DNA from: Sindora glabra
Taxonomy: Eukaryota; Streptophyta; Magnoliopsida; Fabales; Fabaceae
Direction: 5' to 3'
DNA length: 64,000 bases
Assembly: GCA_020226215.1 (NCBI GenBank)
Contig: CM035230.1
Location: 7,959,501 to 8,023,500, forward strand
The translations under genes and the position numbers were made by a program. How positions within the stretch are numbered: position 1 is the first letter of the stretch; every line of letters starts with the position of its first letter. The notes under the pieces were generated by a model that saw only the letters and a list, made by a program, of their open reading frames with translations, did not search any database and had not been told where the DNA came from. Shown in pieces: positions 38,813-49,879 of this stretch.

Positions 38813-41800
38813 TCATATTCTGCTTATATCACGACCAAATACAAAAGTTGTAGCCCAGTTGATAGCAACATAGAATCTGTTCCTCCAGCTAACTACACGG
38901 GTAAGATATGCTGAACGCCAAATAAACCAGCTCAAAAATCCTGCTAGAGATAACCCTTTTGCTTCCTGTAGAAGCTTCTCAAGTTTATTACAATATTTAA
39001 ATTTTAAAATTATAAGGAAAATCATTGAATGATAAAGATCACCTTGCTCTGTCTAAGGTCGACCAGAGCCTTGTATCTGCCAATAGTTGCCATGCTTCCA
39101 AGGTGCTTGTAAACAAATGGTTGCCCAAATTCTCTGTCTTTTGTGCTTCCAGCACGGCCTCCACCAGCTTCACCAATTTTGTTCAATAGGTTTGCCAAAT
39201 ATTTCCCTTGCCTCTCTGCAACCTTTGCAATTCAAATAGAAATGCATTAAAGGGACAGCAACCCACTGTCACCCATGTTTCATAATAGGAATGGAAGGAA
39301 CAGCTAGGAAGTAATATTTAGTAAACCAAAATACTATTTTGGTCCCTTAAAGATGCATATTTTCTCAATTTAGTCTTTTTTGATTTGGTCTCTCAATTTC
39401 ATCCTCCATAATTTTAAATCAAACTAATTTGATTCCAATGTACAAATGCCGTTGGAGAAAATCAACATGGTCAAATAAATGGCGACATGGCTATTTCTTT
39501 TGCTTTGCTGGATGGCATTTTTAAGGGATATTAGTGGGCTAAGTTTGTGTCCAAAATGACACTGTTTTGGACAAAATAATAAAACACATCATCTTGGTGC
39601 CCTAGAATTGAAACAACCATGCTTCGCCATCCATTTTCAGATCTTCCAAAGCAACAGGCTTCTCCCCATTAAAATAAATCAGATAGCAGTGGAATGCGTT
39701 CTTGTCTAAGTCAGAGAAGTATTTGCAGTTGTCATTCTTCCCCTCCCTAATCTTCTGGGTAATTCATGGAAGTTGGGTTTGCAACTGTTTTTTAAAAGTT
39801 TTCTGGATTACTTTGGGAACAAGTAGGAATTAAAGGAGCAGGTTCCTTAGATGTTTTAAGTACAAGGTGGAAATATGTGATTATTATGTTTGAGGATTTT
39901 GATGGTGGTGGTTTTATTATCTTGGGTTGTGTTTGGAATCTGCTTTGCTGCCATGTAAGCAGTACTGTATGAGGCTGTGTTGAAATGGTTTTAACAGTAC
40001 GTAGTAGCATTTTGAAGGCTGTTTTTTGAATTACTTCAACAAAGATGGGGGCTTGGGATTGGGGCATATTTTTGTTTGTTTAATTCTCCAATTAAAATGA
40101 AATTGATTAGGCCATGCCAACAAGAAGCACACAAGTGAACCAGCAGAGCAAAAGACAAAGCCATGTCATCATTTAACACCCACCTCAATTTTCTGTTAAT
40201 GCAGTTTGAACAGTGGAATGAAATTAGCTTGATTTGAGACTGTGAAGGATTAAATTGGGAAATAAAATTAAATAGGGACCAGATTGAAACAACTTCCAAT
40301 GATCTGCAAGGGTCTAAAACAGCAGTTTAGTCTATTTAGTAATTATATTATATTGTAGGCTTAAGTTATGTTATGGGCTTGCTTGTCTTGCACTTGAAGC
40401 TAAGAGTATTGTGGTCCTTGTGTATCTGTGTTTCTTAATAGCTCAATATAAATAGAGCAATAGGGTTAAGTTCTATGTAATTCAACCATCTTATTTGTTT
40501 CAATAGTATATCGGTTTTCTCTACAACTCTCTTTAGCCTCTCCCTACTTCTTCCACCTCTAAACCCTAATATTCTCAACATAGTATCAAAGTGGCATCAT
40601 ACACCCGAAGGTCTGGCCTATTGGTGTGGCAACCTCAAAGAAGGTGGTCTGGTTGCGATTAGAATAGTCAGATGACCTTAATTCTTTTTCATTAATTTCT
40701 GACAGTTTGATTTATTGAGTGAAATCTCTAACCACCTTTAACAAAAAAGGATGTTAGTTATCCACAATCAAGCCAAATATCTCTTTGGTAGCTAGGGGGG
40801 GTGGTGTTCTACATCTGGTGACATGCCTGTAGTTCCAACAGTGAACGGCAAAATTCCAGTGGATGGTGTTGGATGAGGGCTGCAATGTGCTCACTGTTGT
40901 AGCATTTTCCAGCTCGACTCAGGCTTGGTTGCTGGTTGGTGGTCAGTGGCAGTTTCCAACAGTGATCTGATCGAAGGTCTGGCAAAAGGCATCCAAGTTC
41001 AACATATCCATTTAAGCACCCATTATGGCGTTCTTGGGTGTGTTTTCCTCTAAATTGAGATGTCTCAAGTATGATTTCATGTGATTTTACTGAATGTTGC
41101 AGTTTGAACTCATTTTTGGTGGATTTTCAAATTGTCAGAGGCAGTGTCAGTGGATTCTCTTCACGATTGGATTGGTTTGGTACTGTTTAGCTCTGGAAAT
41201 TTTGTTCATGGCATATTTCTGATCTGGTATCATCTCGATATGCATTTTCTAGTGAGTTGAGCTTGGTGTTGGTGTGAAAAAGGTCTGATCTGGCATGTTA
41301 TTGTGGTCACATCTTCTCTGTCCAACCACCTGCATTTTGTTGTTCTAGTTATCTAGGTGGCATTTTGGCTCCAATTTTCAAGACTTCTCTGCAGTCGGTG
41401 CACTTGTTTTTCAGGTAAGCTATGTTTTGGCCCGGGGTTCTGCAACTTAAATTAATTTTGATTTGGGATGTCTTATATCAATAATTATGGCTTGGCTGGG
41501 TGGTTTTCTATTTACGTTTTGCCTAGGAAATTCTGGTTATATCATTCAGTCAACTGTGTTTAACTCACTCGGATTAGAAATTGCAGTTGAGATTGCTGTT
41601 ATGAAGCTTTGAAGTGGTGGTAGTGACCTTACTGGTTGTTTTGCTTTGTGCGCTATTTCTGTTTAGCACATTTGTGCTGCAAGGCATTGCACTTTGTTTG
41701 CTGGTGCTTTGTCTGCAATGAGCACAACTTGGGAGAAATTAGATTTGTGGTTGTTTTCGTAGTTTGTTTTTGTTTTGGTGTAATTCCAACCAAGGGTATT

Positions 41801-44800
41801 AGTGACCATTTGGCATAATTCCAACCGTTGGTGTTGTTGATTTTGAGGATCAGCTAGGAAGTTGAGAGAGCAGCTGGGGAAGTTAGCAGAAAACTTCAGG
41901 AAGCTGTTCCGTTTGTGCCAACAAGAACAACTGGAAGAAGGCCAGGCTGAACCCACTGACCGTTGAACACTTCTAGGAGTTGTTTCTGCCGAGGTTTTGG
42001 TGTTGTTTTTGAGGTATGTGAATGGCTGCATTTAGGGGAAGTTGATTGCTAGTTGCTGTGTTTTGAAAGCCATTCATTGAGTCTGAAGTTTGTTGAGTTT
42101 TCTTTGTAGTTATATTTTATTGTATTTTATTTTTGAGTTCAAAGTTATGTAACAAGCTTAAGCTTTGCAAGGTTCAGAAAGCTCAAGCTTGAGGGAGAGT
42201 ACTAGAAATAATATTTAGTAATTAGGTTATATTATGGGCCTGCTTGTTTTGCAGCCAAAATAAAGGGTTTTAGAGTCCTTGTGTATGTTTTTTTCAATAG
42301 CTCTATATAAATAGTACATCAGGGTTAAGACTTATGTAATTAAGCCATTTATTTGTTTCAATAATATATCAGTTTTTTCTCCAACTATTTAGCCTCTCCC
42401 CACTTCTTCCCCTACTAAACCCTACTTATTTTCTCATTGGAATATATCTGCAATTTAATGAATTAGCTTAGAACCAAAACCAAACTTACAAATTGCAAGG
42501 TAAAGAATTTAGTTGCATACTAAACACAAAATTATTACTTACTTGAGCCAGAGCAGGAAGAGTTTGTTTGCCGGTACTTTCAACAAATCCACTGCAGTCA
42601 CCTATTGCAAACACATCCTGTATGGAGGGAACTCGTAGCCATTCGTCAACACCAATCCTGTGAAGAAAAAATAATTAAAACTTCATTTAGCATAATATGT
42701 TGTTCAATAGTTGCCTTACATAAAGCACCGAAGAAAGGGATGGAGGCAAATAAACTAAATAACAACTATAAGGAAAACCAAAATAATGGTGCACATTAGT
42801 AAATTTGTGGCAATTGTCTGTGTTGAGTGACAGGACTGACCTTCCGCCAGGAGCTTTTGGTAGATCCAAAGAGTGAACTATTGGAGATGGACCAACACCA
42901 GTAGACCATACCAACAACCCATAGGGAACCTCAGAACCATCATTTAGGATAAGTTTTTCAGCCTTGACATCTTTCACAATGCCACGAACAAGACGTACTC
43001 CTGACTGAGAGATACTACAAATGCATAAATAAAAGGCAATATCTAAAAAAAAATTTAACAAGTACCCTATCATTTAGTTTCCAACATCCTAACTGATACT
43101 ATGTTGAAAGAGCCCCACATATCATATCAAAACATACAAATGCCTCTGCTAGAAACATGTTCAGATTACAGTTTTTATTTTACAACATGGAGTTTTGGTC
43201 TTTAAAAAGGCAAAGTAAAGTTCAGATTTTCAATATTAGAATTAGCAGTCCAAGATGAAAAGGAATTTGTTAAAAAAAGGGAAATCAAAAAGGTTAAAAA
43301 TATTTCTCACCTTTGTCAATTGTTTGGTAGCATATTGCCTGAGTCGATCATCAAAAGAAGACAATATCTCATTTGCCTATGAAGAGACAGACAAACTGCT
43401 TCACGATATATTAACAAAGAAAATTGCATAGCAACAAAGACTTCTTTGAGAAAATTTGGCAGAACTTATAATAGCCTTTTCTTGCAACTAAAGTAGGAGC
43501 AGAGAGAGGAAAGGTTGTAAGATACAGATCTGAAGACATTGATGTTATGTAATTAGCAGAGTGAGACTGGCTACCTTTGCTAGTCACAGGAGATAATAAA
43601 ATATAAAAAAGCTTGCCCCATAGTTTATCATGCTATAGTGCGTACCTCAATTAGAGTAACATGGATGTAATCCTTCACATGGGCATATCTTTGACGAACA
43701 TCTCTCATGATAAAATCACTTAGTTCCCCACTGAATTCAACTCCAGTTGGACCACCACCAACAACTACACAATGTAAAAGCCTTCTCTTTTCCTCTTCAG
43801 TAATCCCTGAAGCCAGATCAAACATAGAGGTACTGTGTAGAAAAAAACCTTTTGAAGATTTCATATTAACCCAGTACAGTAACATTGTTGCATACCTGGA
43901 ACATCTGACAGCATCAAGTTTAGAAGCAGCTTTCGACGAATTTCTTGTGCATGGTGAACTTCACGTAGAAAAACAGCATGTTCTTTGACTCCACGAATTC
44001 CGAAAGTGGAGGGTTGTGAACCTAATGCAATTACTAGCTTATCATATGAGACAGAAAATTTCCAAGGATCCGGTGTCTGTATTCCATCAGTTACAGTCTC
44101 ACAATGCACCTTCAAAACCAAGAATCAAATCCAAATCAAGTAAGCCACTAAGACTATCAATGTTTACTCTCATTACTAATATCATAGTTAATTCTATTTT
44201 TCAAAAAAGAAATATTATAATTAAAACAGAATTCAAAGTTTGAGCTCTGAAATTAATCAAACAAAGAAGTTTAAATGTTTTATATACCACCTGAAAGCCC
44301 TTCGTGTGAAGGCTTCTGCTGAATATTTCTTAAAATTTGCATCATTAAAATTTCATTTCTAGGATATCCTTATCATTTTTTATTTTAAAATTCTATTATT
44401 TTATATTTATTATCTTTATTATTTATTATTTTAATATTCAATTATAAAAATAAAAAATTGTGCATTTCTTATCTATTTTATATAAATTTGATGAAATTAA
44501 TTATTCATTATATTAATTATTTAACTCATATTTTTCTTCATCTAAACCAAGGCAGTCTACGTGTTAGACATGCCATTAACACATTCTACACATCTGAAAG
44601 TTTCTCCCAAGATCAAACATAATAGTCTTCTTACTCAATATCATAAGCTACAGATATTATACTGCTTTTTCTTCAAGCCTAATGGATCTTCATCAAAACC
44701 TTTGCCGTGTATATAGACCCATCAGTCAAACTAAGAAATGGCACAGCATAGCTAAATCCTTGGGTGCATGGTTCAGTAGAGTTAAAAAAACAAATTATGC

Positions 44801-46232
44801 TGCAGCATATGCAGAGAGAATGGTTGTAAGATACATATCTGCTGACATACATAATACGTTATTAACAATCTTGTAAGGTTGCAAATTATTTGGTTTTTCC
44901 TATTCAGAGAGCTCAAGAAAGAGTTCATTCTATAAAGCCCTCTTCAATGAAGTGGAATTATACATCTTTTATGATTTGAGTTTTTTATATTGCAATGTTC
45001 ACAGAACAAATTCAACGCAACATTATTTGCAATTAAGCTTTAATTCTTAATACCCAGGGTTGGCTATTAGAATACATGGCTAAAACAAATTGGAATACTG
45101 TCACTATATCTGCCATTCAATCTACCTTCATCTACATAACTGCCTCTGGCGCAGGTTAATCTTTCCCATTACTCCAGTGTAGCTTTTTATGACCAAATGT
45201 TTGAGATGATTATGATTTACCATTAGTGTAATGGTTTTTTAATGCAAGTTAAATCAACCAGGTTTCATGTTTGATGGGATTAGCAATGTTAACCTTCCCC
45301 TGGGCTGCAGTTTGATATTGTTAGTAATGTATTTAGCAGAAATTATTATTACAAAGCTTACTTGAACCAAATCATCCAACACTCATCGTTATATACCCAG
45401 GCTCAGTTTGCCCTGAACAAAGAAACATGATGGTGATTTCCACATGAATTCTGCATATATGGTTTATTTAGTTCATTGATATTTCCATCTGTACCAAACG
45501 TTAATGAGTTACCGCATCAACCCAAACATGAAAGTTTTTCATAATCCTTCATGATATTTATCCCATACAAAAAGTCACCACCTTTGAGTGTCCCCAACCC
45601 AGCAAATTCTCGCAAGAATGTTTTTTCATAATTTGGTGAAAAGAACAAATCAAATAGAGAAATATTACAAAACGCTCCCTCAATGCATACCCTTCAAGTA
45701 CAAATTTAAGATTTTAAACAAAGCTTAAGGAATAACAAAATCATCAATAAAGACACCAAAAAAAACATAAAGGCTAACATACAGTATGTTTATCTGCATC
45801 AATGCCAGTGCAATTGGCAAGGAAGAAATAAGAAGCGGGTTCCCTAGAAATAGCGGGTTGAATTCTCCCAATGGGTTCAGCCACCGATCTGAATTCCAGA
45901 GTTCCAACACAAGTTGAAGCCAAAAGAGGCGTGAAGACCATGTGATTGCGAGGTGATACACAAACAATGTCATAGATTTTGGGGTTCAAACCCTTCATGA
46001 GCCTGCATCCAGCCCACCCTGAACCGAGAACCACCACCCTCGGCTTCGCATGGGGCGTTGTGGGGCCCAAACCTGCATACTGAACTGGCTCGATAAATGG
46101 CTTTTCTTCACTCATATTGGTGCTGAAGCGTGAGAGAAAAGTGAAGGATGAGAGAAAAAATGGGTCTGTGTTTCTGCGTCTTTGAGACACTTTAATGGTA
46201 GAAGATTTGCAGAGATTTCTGAACCAAGACAT
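38813..46232 (-). CDS. NDA: NDA-type alternative (type II) NAD(P)H dehydrogenase
   Basis: Single-subunit flavoprotein that oxidises NAD(P)H on the matrix side of the inner mitochondrial membrane and reduces ubiquinone without pumping protons, by-passing complex I. Exons on the minus strand: 46232-45783, 44109-43896, 43806-43646, 43376-43311, 43004-42841, 42657-42543, 39222-39043, 38965-38813. All introns are GT-AG and the joined frame is 500 residues plus TGA. Visible motifs: an Arg/Ser-rich N-terminal presequence of about 40 residues; FAD-binding VVLGSGWAG (residues 67-75); NAD(P)H-binding VVVGGGPTG (235-243); second FAD motif FAIGDC (368-373). There is no EF-hand insertion, which separates it from external NDB enzymes. 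It ends in SRI, a PTS1-like peroxisome signal; Arabidopsis NDA proteins are reported to go to both mitochondria and peroxisomes. Intron 6 (3.3 kb) holds nested transposons. It appears intact; whether it is NDA1- or NDA2-like cannot be told. Confidence 0.95.
39302..42438 (+). mobile_element. Non-coding LTR retrotransposon in NDA intron 6
   Basis: The two LTRs match over their whole length: 5' LTR 39302-39324 plus 40343-40580 (split by a DNA transposon) and 3' LTR 42200-42438. Shared landmarks are ATATTTAGTAATTA, CCTTGTGTAT, ATATAAATAG (TATA box) and TAAACCCTA. The 5' LTR ends CTCAACA and is followed at 40581 by TAGTATCAAAGTGGC, a degenerate iMet primer site. A polypurine tract GAGGGAGAG (42191-42199) precedes the 3' LTR. 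Flanks GGAAC and GGAAT look like the 5-base target duplication with one change. The 1.6-kb internal region has no gag or pol frame, so the element was mobilised by another. It lies antisense to the host gene and is not in any exon. Confidence 0.85.
39315..40342. mobile_element. Mutator-like non-autonomous transposon nested in the intronic LTR
   Basis: A 10-base duplication TATTTAGTAA flanks the insert (39315-39324 and 40333-40342); the undisturbed 3' LTR has this sequence once, at 42212-42221. The insert ends form imperfect terminal inverted repeats of about 30 bases: left ACCAAAATACTATTTTGGTC, right (reverse complement) ACTAAACTGCTGTTTTAGAC, both followed by CCCTT. A 9-11 bp duplication points to the Mutator superfamily. 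Its interior of about 1 kb has no transposase; ORFs at 39792-40299 are chance frames. Confidence 0.82.
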
Positions 46233-46452
46233 GACCGTTGAGTCTTGCCCTCAAAAGAGTGACAGTAGATTTAGTTCTATTAGCTTGGATAAACTACGAA
46301 GCAACAATAATTGAGATTGGGAACAGTACAGAGAAAGGAGGAATGAAACTGACAATCCTAATCCTAATCCTAATTTTTTGGAACGATGCTAAGCGTTTGA
46401 CAACTGGCTTCTTCGGCGAACTTTGACCTTGAAACATGCCAATGAAAAAAAA
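46233..46452 (-). promoter_or_regulatory. Presumed 5' UTR and promoter of the NDA gene
   Basis: Only 220 bases separate the start codon from a transposon edge, so the core promoter lies here or inside the element. At 46354-46374 the plus strand has three AATCCT units (AGGATT on the gene strand), about 130 bases upstream of the ATG. No convincing TATA box was seen. Assignment is by position only. Confidence 0.4.
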
Positions 46453-47295
46453 GTGGTCGTTTGGTTTATGCAGGAAATAACTTCCCGTGGAAATTTGAAT
46501 TTCCTAGGAAGTTACTTATTGTGTGCATTTCCTAAGAAATCCTTAAATGTTGTTTGGTTGATATAAAGAAAATCACATATTCCACGAAATAAATTCTTAT
46601 GTTTTGTTTGGTTCAACTTTGAATTTCACTTTGAATTTCCTAGGAAATAATAATGAAATGATTATAATATCCTTAATAATAATGTAATATATATTAATAG
46701 ATATTAATTGATTTTCAAGAGGTGATAGCGCCAGAATTTTTTTAAATAGGTTCCAATTTTATGATTTATGAATGTTATATACTGAAATTACTCTTTTTTT
46801 AACTGTGTGAATGCGGTAGTAAATTAAAATTTTTAAAAAGTCATAAATTCTTTATTAGTTAACTAATGTTTGCATGACCACTCATTTTTAATCTTTTTCA
46901 TTTGCTCTTTCAACAGAAAATAAGAAAATGTGGGTTTGACGAAATCTACTTAGTAAAAAACGTATAAATTGAGCTCAAAACTTTGAATAATCATAACTTT
47001 GTGCCTGATTATCCGTTTTAAGTGAATTTTTTTTTATTTCATGTAACTTTTCAAGATCTACGTGCTTGCAAAACACCAAAAAGTGTTTTGCCCACTCTGA
47101 TTTGGCAAAAAAGGCCTTTTTCAATGATTTTTTTAATTTTTCTTTAATTTCTTGTTATTTTTTTAACTTTAATCTTATTTTTATTAATTTAAATTCATTT
47201 GAATCCCATATTAAAAAAATTTTTCTAACTCTTTTACTATCTAGTAGTGTTATAATAATTTTTTTAATAAATAAAATTATTAAAAAATAATTTAT

Positions 47296-48720
47296 TATTA
47301 TTTGTAAACTAAATAGTAATATGTTACTGTTTCTTTTCAAGACAGTAATACTAACTAAAACCCTCAAATAAATGAATAAATCATGTCTAATTAACAACTA
47401 AACTGCCAAATAATAGTATGTTACTGTTTCGTTCCAAGACAGTAACATGTTACTGTTTCGTTCCAAAACAATAACACTAACTAAAAATCTCAAATAAATG
47501 AATAAATCATGTCTAATTAACAACTAAACTGCCAAATAATAGTATGTTACTATTTCGTTCCAAAATAGTAACACCAACTAAAAACCTCAAATAAATGAAT
47601 AAATCATGTTTAATTAATAACTAAACTGCTAAATAATAGCATATTACTGTTTCTTTTCAAAACAGTAACATGTTACTGTTTCGTTTCAAAACAGTAATAC
47701 CAACTAAAAACCTCAAATAAATAAATAAATCATGTCTAATTAACAACCAAACTGTCAAATAATAGCATGTTACTGTTTCGTTCCAAAAACAGTAACACCA
47801 ACTAAAAATCTCAAATAAATGAATAAATCATGTCTAATTAACAACTAAACTGCTAAATAATAGCATGTTACTGTTTCGTTCCAAGACAGTAACATGTTAC
47901 TGTCTTGGAACGAAACAGTAACACTAACTAAAAATCTCAAATAAATGAATAAATCATGTCTAATTAACAACCAAACTGCCAAATAATAGCATGTTACTGT
48001 TTTATTCTAAGACAGTAACACTAACTAAAAATCTCAAATAAATGAATAAATCATGTCTAATTAACAATCAAATTGCTAAATAATAACATGTTACTATTTT
48101 TTCTCTAGACAGTAGCATGTTACTGTTTTGTTCCAAAATAGTAACATCAATTAAAAATCTCAAATAAATAGATAAATCAAGTCTAATTAACAACCAAATT
48201 GCTAAATAATAGCATGTTACCATTTTTTTCTCTAAACAGTAACATGTTACTATTTATTTTCTAGATAGTAACATGTTACTGTTTCATTCCAAAACAGAAA
48301 CATTAATTAAAATTTTCAAATAAATAGATAATAGCATGTTACTTTTTATTTTCTAGATAGTAACATGTTACTGTTTCATTCCAAAACAGTAACACCAATT
48401 GAAAATCCTAAATAAATGGATAAATCAAGTTTAATTAACAACCAAATTGTTAAATAATAGTATGTTACTATTTTTTCTCTACACACAGTAACATGTTACT
48501 GTCTAGTACTGTCTAGAGAAGAAACAGTAACATGTTATTGTTTTGTTCTAAAATAGTAATATCAATTAAAAATTTCAGATAAATAGATAATAGCATATTA
48601 CTATTTTTTTTCTAGACAGTAACATCAATTGAAAAATTTAAATAAATAGATTAATTAAAAATTAAATTATCAAATAATAGCATATTATTATTTCTTCTCT
48701 AGACAGTAACTAATTAAGAA
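47296..48720. repeat. Higher-order minisatellite, alternating 97/126-bp repeats
   Basis: The anchor TCAAATAAATGAATAAATCA or close variants recurs with its C at 47365, 47491, 47588, 47714, 47812, 47938, 48034 and 48161. Spacings are 126, 97, 126, 98, 126, 96 and 127, a strict long-short alternation. After 48161 the copies are more mutated and irregular (about 48317, 48409, 48576, 48639). Each unit contains a hairpin module (TGTTACTGT...ACAGTAACA, 29 bases) and the long units contain two, which accounts for the 29-base difference. The array is wholly inside the TIR element. Confidence 0.92.
47866..47923. repeat. 58-bp perfect palindrome
   Basis: The 29-base half starting TGTTACTGTTTCGTTCC at 47866 is followed at once by its exact reverse complement, with no spacer. 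It arose where one of the two hairpin modules of a long repeat unit is inverted. It could extrude as a cruciform. Confidence 0.95.
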
Positions 48721-48737
48721 AATTTTAATTCTAATTG

Positions 48738-48738
<1 letters not shown>

Positions 48739-48796
<58 letters not shown>
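48739..48796. repeat. (TG)23(TA)6 compound microsatellite
   Basis: Twenty-three TG units run directly into six TA units, just past the end of the minisatellite array. Such Pu/Py alternation can adopt Z-DNA. Confidence 0.95.
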
Positions 48797-48797
<1 letters not shown>

Positions 48798-49213
48798 TTA
48801 ATTTAAGTTATAGTGCTTGAAGTTTGATATTAAAAAATATTTATAAAATTTAAAGAAAATTTGATTTTAATATTCAAATAATTTCAATCAACAAATAGAA
48901 TATATAATTATATAATGCAATTAATATAATATATATTAAAATTTTAATTTATTTAAAATATTTATATAATCAAATTAAATATATCATATTATATTTATAT
49001 TATTTAATAATTATAATCTAAATTTCAAATAATAACAATAGATAAAATAAAAAAGAAGTAAAAGAAAATTATGTAATAAAATAAATAAAAAAATAAAATA
49101 ATAAATGGGTTATAAAATAACGTAGAAATTAAACAAAAGTATGCTTTTAATTAATTCATTTAAATTAAATATTTAAATTTTTTTATAAAATAATAATAAT
49201 AAAATATGTCATG

Positions 49214-49216
<3 letters not shown>

Positions 49217-49256
<40 letters not shown>
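49217..49256. repeat. (TA)20 microsatellite
   Basis: Forty bases of perfect TA near the right end of the TIR element. Confidence 0.95.
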
Positions 49257-49259
<3 letters not shown>

Positions 49260-49879
49260 TAATTAATAAGCAAATTGTAAAATAACAGTAACACCAACTA
49301 AAATGGACATTCACGAAGTAAAATCTGATAATCAATTAAAAGGGTAAAATTGGTATTAATTAATTTTAGTAAGGATATTTTTGTCTATGAATTAGTTAAA
49401 AATGGAGGAAATAGAACTTACCTAGGGGGGAGTGGGTAAGTGATTTCCCGTATTTTCTCGTGTTTTATAGGAAACACAAGTTCTCAGGAAGATTTATTTC
49501 CTCTCATTTAATGCAACCAAACAACTCTATGATAGTTTATATCCTAGGAAATACAATTTCCTATGTTTTTGCTGCAAACCAAACGACCCCTAAGAAAAAT
49601 TTGAAATTCAAACTTTTTCTTTTCTTGATTCGATGAAAAAAGAAGAAAGAAAATATAATTATTATTAATATTAATTTTGTACATTAAATTTTTAAAATTT
49701 TTTATTTTTATTTTCTAATTGATTTTGAAATTTTTTTTCTTCTTTTTTTTTATGAAACTTATGTTTTTCTTTTTTAGAATTTTTTTTCCATTATTTGGAA
49801 AATCATGAAGCCTTTTAACATTTTTGAACAATCATGTTCCATAAGCATATCATTTTCAATAAAACAAAAGTCATTGTAC

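Larger units (their letters stand above)
46453..49590. mobile_element. 3.1-kb TIR transposon carrying a minisatellite
   Basis: Ends are inverted copies: left GTGGTCGTTTGGTTTATGCA, right (reverse complement) GGGGTCGTTTGGTTTGCAGC. Both ends are followed inwards by subterminal CCTAGGAAAT-type palindromes (46511-46522, about 46637, about 49552). The TIR motif and a TAA just outside the right end suggest a PIF/Harbinger (Tourist-like) origin, but the left flank is AAA, so this is tentative. There is no transposase. Most of the inside is a tandem array (separate entry) plus TG and TA microsatellites. The element begins 221 bases upstream of the NDA start codon. Confidence 0.7.

Noticed and set aside
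41663..42031. 122-residue minus-strand ORF within the intronic retrotransposon
   Set aside because: It lies inside element internal sequence, no gag or pol motif appears, and its plus-strand counterpart is equally open in part; not supported as a gene.
43646..43885. Individual NDA exon ORFs as separate small genes
   Set aside because: Each joins its neighbours by GT-AG introns in phase and together they give one 500-residue protein matching the NDA family.
44682..44876. Plus-strand 64-residue ORF in NDA intron 1
   Set aside because: Short, intronic, without conservation evidence; the local sequence is shared in part with another intron.
47296..48720. The repeat array as a CRISPR array
   Set aside because: The whole unit is repeated, there are no unique spacers, and the context is a plant genome.
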